Assembly: GCA_025353235.1 (NCBI GenBank)
Contig: JANXQZ010000660.1
Coordinates: forward strand, 1 to 5,218
Origin: Bryobacterales bacterium
GTDB lineage: Bacteria > Acidobacteriota > Terriglobia > Bryobacterales > Bryobacteraceae
DNA: 5,218 nt
Direction: 5' to 3'
Every line of letters begins with the position of its first letter. The stretch's first letter is position 1. Below are positions 1 through 5,218 of this stretch, piece after piece. A program made the position numbers and the translations under genes. The notes beneath the pieces are model-generated. The model did no database searches. It was not told where the DNA came from and worked only from the letters and a program-made list of their open reading frames with translations.

Positions 1-534
1 GGGCTGCTATTGACAGGCGGGCCCGATGTGAACCCGGCGCTTTATGGAGAGGTTCCACATGCCTGTACGGAGCCTCCCGACGATGAGCGGGACGCCATGG
101 AATTCAGGCTGATTCGCGAGGCGTTGGATCTGGATTTGCCCATTCTCGCGATCTGCCGAGGGCTTCAGATATTTAACGTGTTCCATGGCGGGACCTTGAT
201 TCAACACTTGGACTCGTCGGCGCGGCACGTAAGCAGAACGGCGGACCGGAGCTTGGCTACTCACGATGCCCTTGTCGAACCGGACAGTCTGCTGGCGCGT
301 ATCGTGGACACGCCTTTGTTGCCCGTAAACTCCCGACATCATCAGGCTGCGGCGCGTGTTGGATCCCAACTGCGTGTTTCGGCGCGCGGCGTGGAAGACG
401 GAGTGGTGGAAGCCGTGGAGCGAGAAGACAAGAGGTTCGCGCTGGCTGTGCAGTGGCATCCGGAGGATCAGGTGTTCGCTCATGCGCGGCAATTGCGAAT
501 CTTTCAGGATTTTGCGCGGGCAATCAACACATGA
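1..534 (+). CDS. Gamma-glutamyl-gamma-aminobutyrate hydrolase family protein (PuuD-like, peptidase C26), 5' partial
   Basis: Class I glutamine-amidotransferase-fold hydrolase, a cytoplasmic family that cleaves gamma-glutamyl amide bonds; the type member PuuD releases GABA from gamma-glutamyl-GABA in putrescine breakdown. The reading frame is open from base 1, and 177 codons are present. Seen in order: the family's early glycine-rich motif LLLTGGPDVNPALYG (visible residues 2-16), the nucleophile elbow ICRGLQIFNV with Cys at visible residue 52, the following GGTL, a VNSRHHQ motif (109-115), and QWHPE supplying the catalytic His153 and Glu155. The triad is therefore intact. Family members are usually about 230-250 residues, so some 60 N-terminal residues lie outside the window; the TTG at position 10 is internal, not a start. 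The stop codon lies next to the small downstream gene. The exact substrate cannot be told: this family is often annotated PuuD without other putrescine genes nearby, and none are seen here. Confidence 0.9.
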   Translation, partial: GLLLTGGPDVNPALYGEVPHACTEPPDDERDAMEFRLIREALDLDLPILAICRGLQIFNVFHGGTLIQHLDSSARHVSRTADRSLATHDALVEPDSLLARIVDTPLLPVNSRHHQAAARVGSQLRVSARGVEDGVVEAVEREDKRFALAVQWHPEDQVFAHARQLRIFQDFARAINT

Positions 535-537
535 GGG
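533..537 (+). promoter_or_regulatory. Ribosome binding site for the small antitoxin-like gene
   Basis: GAGGG overlaps the TGA stop of the upstream hydrolase gene and sits 8 bases before the ATG at 546. It favours that ATG over an in-frame ATG at 531, which overlaps the upstream stop as ATGA but has only weak purine-rich sequence before it. Confidence 0.6.
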
Positions 538-545
538 ACAAAACC

Positions 546-737
546 ATGAGCGGTATCCAGTTTGTTATTGACGCGCAGGGCCGCAAGGTTGGCGTTCTAA
601 TCGATTTGAAAAAGCATGGAACCATCTGGGAAGACTTCTGGGATGGGTTCGTGTCTGAATTGCGCCGGAAGGGAAAGGGCATTCCGTATGAGCAATATCG
701 GGTTGAGCGCCTGAGGCGCAACAGCCCTGGTGCTTAA
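546..737 (+). CDS. Small antitoxin-like protein (Phd/RelB type), no adjacent toxin
   Basis: A 63-residue soluble, basic-tailed protein with no signal peptide, membrane segment or cysteine. Its N-terminus, IQFVIDAQGRKVGVLIDLKK (residues 4-23), has the pattern of a beta strand, a D-x-x-G-[RK] turn and a second beta strand (VGVLIDL) leading into a helix. That is the pattern of small type II antitoxins of the Phd/YefM/RelB group, often written as V-x-D-x-x-G-K-x-x-A-V-L-L. The C-terminal part, IPYEQYRVERLRRN (46-59), resembles the toxin-binding tail seen in these proteins. The assignment is by pattern only. The start was chosen by the GAGGG ribosome site; an alternative in-frame ATG at 531 would add five residues and give an ATGA overlap with the hydrolase gene, so co-transcription with it is likely. 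No RelE/ParE or PIN toxin follows: the next 168 bases contain no supportable gene. It may be an orphan antitoxin or simply an uncharacterised small protein. Confidence 0.6.
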   Translation: MSGIQFVIDAQGRKVGVLIDLKKHGTIWEDFWDGFVSELRRKGKGIPYEQYRVERLRRNSPGA

Positions 738-844
738 TTACTCGCTCGTTAGTGGAACGCGCATAGCACATCGCGGCGGAGTCTACGAATAAACGGCAGC
801 ACACGCGACGGGTCGACGGTCGGCGGCGATAACTGCCGAGGATG

Positions 845-850
845 TACAAT
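845..850 (+). promoter_or_regulatory. Possible -10 element before the oxidoreductase operon
   Basis: TACAAT matches five of six bases of the sigma-70 -10 consensus and lies about 55 bases before the GTG start at 906, in the only non-coding gap of the window. No recognisable -35 hexamer occurs at 16-18 bases upstream, where the sequence is GC-rich, so this is a weak candidate. Position and the need for a promoter for a three-gene operon are the main support. Confidence 0.2.
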
Positions 851-856
851 AACACG

Positions 857-890
857 TGGGTAGTTACCTCGTTGTAATCCGCGTTACCCA
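857..890 (+). repeat. Inverted and direct GTTACC repeats in the leader of the oxidoreductase operon
   Basis: TGGGTA at 857-862 is mirrored by TACCCA at 885-890, giving 6-base arms around a 22-base centre. Within this, GTTACC occurs twice in direct orientation at 863-868 and 883-888, exactly 20 bases apart, and the first copy forms a small palindrome GGTA-GT-TACC at 859-868. The cluster ends 15 bases before the operon's start codon and begins just after the possible -10 element. A regulator-binding site or a leader hairpin is possible; chance is also possible with arms this short. Confidence 0.3.
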
Positions 891-905
891 GAGAACATCG
901 GATCA

Positions 906-2696
906 GTGAAACCGACAGACGTCAGCAATCCTAATTACTTCCATAAAGTCGTCGATTGCCAGTGGGCTTGTCCGGCCCATACCAATGTGCCAGAATACAT
1001 CCGGCTCATCGCCCAGGGCAGATATACCGACGCCTATATGCTCAACCGGGAATCGAACGTATTTCCTGGCATCCTCGGCCGCACTTGCGATCGGCCTTGC
1101 GAACCCGCTTGCCGTCGAGGACGCCTCGACGATGGCAAGCCAGTAGCGATCTGCCGGCTGAAGCGCGTAGCAGCCGATTTGCGCGGCGATGTTCACGGAC
1201 TCCTGCCGCCCATTCCGGTGCGCAAGAACGGTAAACGCGTGGCGCTAATCGGCGCAGGACCAGCATCGCTCGCGGTTGCCAACGATCTGCTTCCGCTGGG
1301 GTACAACCTCACCATCTTCGAAAAATTGGACAAGCCCGGCGGGCTGATGCGCTCTAATATACCCGCCTTCCGCTTGCCCGAGAAAGTCCTCTCGGACGAG
1401 ATCGGCATGATTCTGGATCGCGGTGTCGAGATCCGCTACAACTCGCCCATCGACAGCATGACCGAGCTTCTTGATCAGAAGTTCGACGCTGTGTTCGTTG
1501 GGGCGGGCGCTCCGCGCGGCAAGGATCTGGATATTCCCGGACGCCACGACACAGATCGCATTCACATTGGCATCGACTGGCTCAATTCCGTTGCATTCGG
1601 CCATACCGCTTCCATCGGCAAGCGTGTGCTGATCATCGGCGTCGGCAACACTGCGATGGACTGCTGCCGCTCCTCCCTTCGCCTGGGCGGCAAGGACATC
1701 AAAGTGATGGCTCGCCGACCTCGCGGATTCTTCAAAGCTTCCCCTTGGGAGCTAGACGATGCCGAGGAAGAGGGCGTCGCGATCGTGATTAATCATGCAC
1801 CGAAGCGGTTCGTCATTGACAACGGCAAGCTCACGGGCATGGAGTTCGAGCGTCTGGAGTGGGACGCCGAAGCCCGACGTTCGCGCACAATCGACAGCAT
1901 AGTCCTGCCTTGCGATGACGTGATCCTGGCGATTGGGCAGGAAAATTCTTTCCCGTGGATCGAGCGTGATCTTGGAATCAATTTTGACAAATGGGAATTG
2001 CCCGAGGTGAGCGAGACCACGATGCAATCCAGCCGGCCGGGCGTGTTCTTTGGCGGCGATGCGGCGTGGGGTCCGAAGAATATTATCTGGGCCGTGGAGC
2101 ACGCGCATCAAGCCGCAATCTCAATCCACAACCATTGCCAAGGCAACTCGGTCGACGACCGTCCGCCGCAGGGCATGAATCTGATCAGCCAGAAGATGGG
2201 CTTGAGCGAGTGGAGCTACCACAACGATTTCAATCCCGCGTCCCGCCAGAAGATGCAGCACGTGGATCTAGTGAGGCGCTTTCAGCAGCTGAACATCGAG
2301 GTGGAGCTTGGCTTCGATCCCGAGCAGACCGCCCGCGAAGTTCAGCGCTGTCTCAATTGCGATATAGAGACGGTGTTCGTCGCCCCTAAATGCATTGAAT
2401 GCGATGCTTGCATCGACATCTGCCCCGTCCAGTGCCTCACCATCACTCACGGCGGCGAGGAAGAAGACTTACGAGGACGGCTCTCGGCTCCCGCGATTAA
2501 CCTGACCCAAGAGCTGTATGCATCCGACCCTCTGCCCCAAACCGGCCGGCTCATGATGAAAGACGAAGATGTTTGCGTCCACTGCGGACTATGCGCCGAG
2601 CGCTGCCCGACCGCCGCCTGGGACATGCAAAAATTCGATCTTCTTATTTCCTACGCAGGAGCGGAAGCGTGGCAACCCACATTGACACACGCATAG
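906..2696 (+). CDS. GltD-like FAD-dependent NAD(P)H oxidoreductase with C-terminal 2[4Fe-4S] ferredoxin domain
   Basis: Cytoplasmic flavoprotein of 596 residues, predicted to pass electrons between Fe-S clusters and NAD(P)H. Residues 1-100 form the cysteine-rich N-terminal domain of the GltD/dihydropyrimidine-dehydrogenase family, with C18, C22, C61, C65, C69 and C83 as candidate cluster ligands. The FAD Rossmann motif GAGPAS is at 116-121, followed by the family signature GGLMRSNIPAFRLP (145-158). A second nucleotide fold, GVGNTAMD (245-252), with RRPR at 270-273, would bind NAD(P)H. AIG (342-344) and GGDAAWGPKN (383-392) complete the FAD site. The ferredoxin domain has two full CxxCxxCxxxCP motifs: C496/C499/C502/C506 and C557/C560/C563/C567. 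An extra pair, C482/C485, precedes them. GTG 906 is the only usable start: an in-frame TAG at 861 bounds the frame and no other start codon lies between. Its ribosome site (AGAG, 890-893) is weak. The last 28 bases overlap the next gene. It probably serves as the NADP-reducing subunit of the downstream KorAB enzyme. It is not a standard glutamate synthase small subunit, as no large subunit is adjacent. Confidence 0.9.
   Translation: MKPTDVSNPNYFHKVVDCQWACPAHTNVPEYIRLIAQGRYTDAYMLNRESNVFPGILGRTCDRPCEPACRRGRLDDGKPVAICRLKRVAADLRGDVHGLLPPIPVRKNGKRVALIGAGPASLAVANDLLPLGYNLTIFEKLDKPGGLMRSNIPAFRLPEKVLSDEIGMILDRGVEIRYNSPIDSMTELLDQKFDAVFVGAGAPRGKDLDIPGRHDTDRIHIGIDWLNSVAFGHTASIGKRVLIIGVGNTAMDCCRSSLRLGGKDIKVMARRPRGFFKASPWELDDAEEEGVAIVINHAPKRFVIDNGKLTGMEFERLEWDAEARRSRTIDSIVLPCDDVILAIGQENSFPWIERDLGINFDKWELPEVSETTMQSSRPGVFFGGDAAWGPKNIIWAVEHAHQAAISIHNHCQGNSVDDRPPQGMNLISQKMGLSEWSYHNDFNPASRQKMQHVDLVRRFQQLNIEVELGFDPEQTAREVQRCLNCDIETVFVAPKCIECDACIDICPVQCLTITHGGEEEDLRGRLSAPAINLTQELYASDPLPQTGRLMMKDEDVCVHCGLCAERCPTAAWDMQKFDLLISYAGAEAWQPTLTHA
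2657..2661 (+). promoter_or_regulatory. Ribosome binding site deciding the KorA start
   Basis: AGGAG lies inside the end of the flavoprotein gene, 7 bases before GTG 2669. It fixes the alpha-subunit start there. The same frame is open further upstream to at least 2573, but that stretch is an out-of-frame reading of the flavoprotein's second ferredoxin motif and the codons after it. Confidence 0.75.
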
Positions 2697-4498
2697 GTAT
2701 CAACGTCGTCACGCGTGTAAACGATTTCGCTGTGAAGCTGGCCAACGTCAATGGAACCGGATCGGCTAGCGCCAACGGTCTTCTCATGCAGGCGATCTTC
2801 CGCATGGGCATTCCCGTATCCGGCAAGAACCTTTTCCCATCGAACATTCAGGGTCTACCGACCTGGTATGAAATCCGCGTAAACAAGGACGGCAACACCG
2901 CGCGGGCTCTCGATTACGACCTCATGGTCGCCATGAACTCGCAGACCTACGCGCGAGATATTCAAGAAGTGCGAGCAGGCGGGCACGTGCTCTACGACTC
3001 CTCTTGGCCTCTCGATCCGGAACTGCATCGGGGCGATGTAACCTTCCTAGGCGTCCCACTCGCTGAATTGTGCAACGAGGCTTTTAAAGATTCGCGCGAG
3101 CGCATCCTGATGAAGAACATCGCCTACGCCGGGTCTTTGGTTGCGGTGTTAGGCGTCGATATGCTGGTAGTAGAGCAACTTCTCGAAGAGAAATACTCCG
3201 GCAAGAAAGGACTGCGCGAATCCAACAGCCGCGCGATTCGGCTCGGGTACGAATACGCGCGGGAACATTTCGACCCGTTGCCGTTCCGCCTGGAAAAGAT
3301 GGACGCGAATGCTGACAAGATTTTGATCGACGGTAACACGGCTACCGCTCTAGGCTGCGTCTATGCGGGTGCCACCGTCGCGGCTTGGTATCCGATTACG
3401 CCATCCACGTCCGTGATGGACGCCTTCACTCGCTTCTGCGCCAAGTACCGGCGCGATCCCGAGACTGGCAAGAACAACTACCTGATCATCCAAGCCGAGG
3501 ATGAGCTCGCGGCAATCGGCATGGTGATCGGCGCTGCCTGGAACGGTGCACGCTCGTTCACATCCACGTCGGGTCCCGGAATCTCGCTGATGAACGAGTT
3601 GCTCGGACTTGCTTACTATGCGGAGATTCCCGCCGTCATCATCGACGTTCAGCGCGTCGGGCCGTCTACAGGCATGCCTACGCGCACGCAACAGGGCGAC
3701 CTGCTCGAATGCGCTTATGCCTCGCATGGGGACACGAAGCACATCCTGCTGTTTCCCTCAAACCCCGCTGAGTGTTTCGAATTCGCGGTGAAGTCTTTCG
3801 ATCTCGCCGAACGATTTCAGACGCCCGTGATCCTGCTCAGCGATCTAGACATCGGCATGAACGATTGGGTGGTCCCGCGCCTGAAGTGGGACGACGCTTT
3901 TCAGCCCGACCGCGGCCGCGTGCTCACTGCCGAAGATCTCGAGAGCCTTCCAAAGTTCCAGCGGTACACCAACGAAGATGAGAATCAGGTGGCAGCGCGC
4001 ACCCTGCCTGGCGTGCACTCTAAAGGTGCGTTCTTTACCCGAGGATCCGGCCACAATAAATACGGTGGATACACGGAGACGCCGGACGAGTATCAGGATG
4101 TGCTCGACCGTCTTCTTCGCAAGCATAAGGCGGCGGCAAAATTTGTACCGTCACCGGAGATTCGCCGACGGGATGGTGCGCAGTTTGGCGTGGTCACTTT
4201 AGGCGGATGCGCACCGGCGGTGCATGAGGCCCTGAATCTTTTGGCCGAGCAGGGCATCGCCGCCGATTTCATGCGCGTGAAAGGCTTTCCTTTCGACGAG
4301 GAAGTGCAGGGATTTCTTTGCGAGCACGAATTCTCCTTCGTCATCGAACAGAATCGCGATGCTCAACTGCGATCCCTCTTGCTATTAGAAACGCCCGTCC
4401 TGAAAGAGCAACTGCGCTCCGTTCTGATCTACGGCGGATTTCCGCTGAGCGCGCGCCACGTGATCGACGGCATTCTGCCGCAATTGGAGAAACGCTAA
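2669..4498 (+). CDS. korA: 2-oxoacid:acceptor oxidoreductase, fused gamma-alpha subunit (KorA type)
   Basis: 609-residue large subunit of a CoA-dependent 2-oxoacid oxidoreductase, probably for 2-oxoglutarate. Residues about 17-205 are the gamma domain, starting VNDFAVKLANVNGTGSASAN and including KNLFPSNIQGLPTWYEIRV (53-71). Residues about 218-400 are the alpha pyrimidine-binding-fold domain, with the substrate-binding YPITPSTS motif (241-248), AEDELAAIGM (276-285), STSGPG (299-304) and QRVGPSTGMPTRTQQGDL (328-345). After a linker containing TLPG and FFTRGSGHNKYGGYTE (445-470), residues about 503-605 form the transketolase-C-like domain. Gamma-alpha fusions of about 600 residues are normal for Kor proteins, so the gene looks complete. 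It has no ferredoxin-type cysteine motif of its own. GTG 2669 is chosen from the AGGAG site and from homolog-like N-terminal length. It overlaps the flavoprotein gene by 28 bases and the beta gene by one base (TAATG), so translation of all three is probably coupled. The family is secure; 2-oxoglutarate rather than a branched-chain 2-oxoacid or pyruvate is an inference from resemblance. Confidence 0.92.
   Translation: MATHIDTRIGINVVTRVNDFAVKLANVNGTGSASANGLLMQAIFRMGIPVSGKNLFPSNIQGLPTWYEIRVNKDGNTARALDYDLMVAMNSQTYARDIQEVRAGGHVLYDSSWPLDPELHRGDVTFLGVPLAELCNEAFKDSRERILMKNIAYAGSLVAVLGVDMLVVEQLLEEKYSGKKGLRESNSRAIRLGYEYAREHFDPLPFRLEKMDANADKILIDGNTATALGCVYAGATVAAWYPITPSTSVMDAFTRFCAKYRRDPETGKNNYLIIQAEDELAAIGMVIGAAWNGARSFTSTSGPGISLMNELLGLAYYAEIPAVIIDVQRVGPSTGMPTRTQQGDLLECAYASHGDTKHILLFPSNPAECFEFAVKSFDLAERFQTPVILLSDLDIGMNDWVVPRLKWDDAFQPDRGRVLTAEDLESLPKFQRYTNEDENQVAARTLPGVHSKGAFFTRGSGHNKYGGYTETPDEYQDVLDRLLRKHKAAAKFVPSPEIRRRDGAQFGVVTLGGCAPAVHEALNLLAEQGIAADFMRVKGFPFDEEVQGFLCEHEFSFVIEQNRDAQLRSLLLLETPVLKEQLRSVLIYGGFPLSARHVIDGILPQLEKR
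4486..4489 (+). promoter_or_regulatory. Ribosome binding site for the beta subunit
   Basis: GGAG in the last codons of the alpha gene lies 8 bases before ATG 4498, which overlaps the alpha stop codon as TAATG. It supports this ATG as the start and points to coupled translation of the two subunits. Confidence 0.7.
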
Positions 4499-5218
4499 TG
4501 CCTTCCATTGTCAAGCCGACCGTCACGCACCCCAGCTTGCAGCGCAACGATCTTGGACTTACTGTTCGCAATTACGAGGGGGCGATGTCCACCTTGTGCG
4601 CTGGTTGCGGACACGATTCGATTACCGCCGCGATTACCCGGGCGGTGTGGGAATTATCGCTGCCGCCGCACATGATTGCCAAGCTGAGCGGTATCGGCTG
4701 CTCGTCAAAAACGCCGAGCTACTTCGTGGCCGGCGCGCACGGGTTTAACTCCGCTCATGGGCGCATGCCTGCGATTGCGACAGGAGCCAACGCCGCAAAT
4801 CGTGAACTGATTTATATCGGAGTATCGGGCGACGGGGATTCGCTTTCCATCGGACTCGGTCAGCTATGCCATGCGATCCGGCGGAACGTTCGCATGCTGT
4901 ACGTGATCGAAAATAATGGCGTGTATGGGCTCACGAAAGGGCAGTTCTCAGCTTCCGCCGACATCGGATCGAAGAGCAAGCGCGGCGAGCCGAATCGCAT
5001 GGGTCCCATCGATCCCGTGTCGCTCGGGCTCACCCTCGGGGCGACCTTCATCGCGCGCAGTTTTTCGGGTGACAAAGACCAGCTAGTTCCGATTCTGAAA
5101 GCCGCCGTCAAGCATCGCGGATTCGCTTTGATCGACGTGATCTCGCCGTGCGTGACTTTTAACGACCACAACGGCTCCACCAAGAGTTACCTGCATACGC
5201 GCCGTCACCAGATCCGCG
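4498..5218 (+). CDS. korB: 2-oxoacid:acceptor oxidoreductase beta subunit (KorB type), 3' partial
   Basis: Thiamine-diphosphate-binding subunit that, with the alpha subunit, decarboxylates the 2-oxoacid and sends electrons to an Fe-S cluster. 240 codons are present with no stop. CAGCGH (34-39), GIGCSSKTP (65-73) and ISPCVTFNDH (215-224) supply C34, C37, C68 and C218. These match the four ligands of the single [4Fe-4S] cluster carried by the beta chains or domains of this superfamily. The diphosphate/Mg motif begins GDGD (111-114) and ends ENNGVYGLTKGQFS (138-151). HGFNSAHGRMPAIATGANAAN (81-101, with key residues H87, R89 and N98) and ARSFSGDK (186-193) are also typical of Kor beta subunits. 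Family members are usually about 280-350 residues, so the C-terminal part lies beyond the window. The coding sequence shares the TAATG junction with korA. Substrate is inferred as 2-oxoglutarate; branched-chain 2-oxoacid or pyruvate enzymes share most of these motifs. Confidence 0.92.
   Translation, partial: MPSIVKPTVTHPSLQRNDLGLTVRNYEGAMSTLCAGCGHDSITAAITRAVWELSLPPHMIAKLSGIGCSSKTPSYFVAGAHGFNSAHGRMPAIATGANAANRELIYIGVSGDGDSLSIGLGQLCHAIRRNVRMLYVIENNGVYGLTKGQFSASADIGSKSKRGEPNRMGPIDPVSLGLTLGATFIARSFSGDKDQLVPILKAAVKHRGFALIDVISPCVTFNDHNGSTKSYLHTRRHQIR

Noticed and set aside
707..719. Perfect 5-base-arm hairpin GCGCC-TGA-GGCGC near the end of the small gene, considered as a terminator.
   Set aside because: It lies inside the coding sequence, is short, and is not followed by a run of T; no intrinsic terminator is supported in the gap either.
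820..839. TCGGC/GCCGA inverted pair around a 10-base loop in the intergenic gap.
   Set aside because: Five-base GC-rich arms with a long loop and no T tract are likely by chance in this composition.
738..905. Possible toxin gene remnant following the antitoxin-like gene.
   Set aside because: The forward frames I read in the gap are short, stop-interrupted and show no RelE/ParE or PIN-like motif; the region is too short for a full toxin.
1245..1604. Long minus-strand open frames opposite the flavoprotein and Kor genes, such as this one and those at 1752-2111, 3350-3742 and 4860-5183.
   Set aside because: They mirror conserved coding sequence with clear motifs on the + strand, and their predicted products show no recognisable domain; they are expected in GC-rich coding DNA.
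2573..2668. In-frame upstream extension of the alpha-subunit gene.
   Set aside because: It reads the flavoprotein's second ferredoxin motif and C-terminus in another frame, does not resemble a Kor N-terminus, and the AGGAG plus GTG at 2669 explains the start.
1..5218. CRISPR arrays, tRNA or rRNA genes, insertion sequences and other mobile-element signs.
   Set aside because: No regularly spaced repeats, cloverleaf-like sequence, transposase motifs or terminal inverted repeats were seen; base composition looks even across the window.

Overview
The window reads as a bacterial chromosome segment of moderately high GC, with dense same-strand genes, GTG starts used alongside ATG, and overlapping genes. 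All supported genes are on the + strand and none shows a frameshift. The set of a gamma-alpha fused 2-oxoacid oxidoreductase, its beta subunit and a GltD-like ferredoxin flavoprotein is of a kind I associate with Acidobacteriota and some other mainly environmental bacteria. The organism assignment is an inference from gene style only; there is no rRNA or other taxonomic marker here.

Layout. (1) Positions 1-534 hold the C-terminal three quarters of a class I glutamine-amidotransferase-fold hydrolase of the PuuD/peptidase C26 family; its N-terminus lies before the window. (2) Positions 546-737 encode a 63-residue protein resembling small Phd/RelB-type antitoxins, with no toxin gene next to it. 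(3) Positions 738-905 are a short non-coding gap with no convincing terminator, a weak -10-like hexamer and a cluster of GTTACC/GGTAAC repeats just before the next gene. (4) Positions 906-5218 hold a tightly overlapped three-gene operon: a GltD-like FAD/NAD(P)H oxidoreductase with a C-terminal 2[4Fe-4S] ferredoxin domain, a 2-oxoacid:acceptor oxidoreductase alpha subunit with the gamma domain fused in front (KorA type), and the thiamine-diphosphate-binding beta subunit (KorB type), which runs off the right edge.

How the genes work together. KorA and KorB would together oxidatively decarboxylate a 2-oxoacid, most likely 2-oxoglutarate, with CoA. Their electrons would leave through Fe-S clusters. 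No free-standing ferredoxin or delta-subunit gene is present in the window; the upstream flavoprotein carries its own two-cluster ferredoxin domain plus FAD and NAD(P)H sites. The three products therefore most plausibly form a 2-oxoacid:NAD(P)+ oxidoreductase, comparable to the three-subunit 2-oxoglutarate:NADP+ oxidoreductase described from Azoarcus evansii. The two genes at the left edge show no obvious functional link to this operon. The region is mostly conventional; the points worth a second look are the electron-transfer architecture, the orphan antitoxin-like gene and the repeats before the operon.
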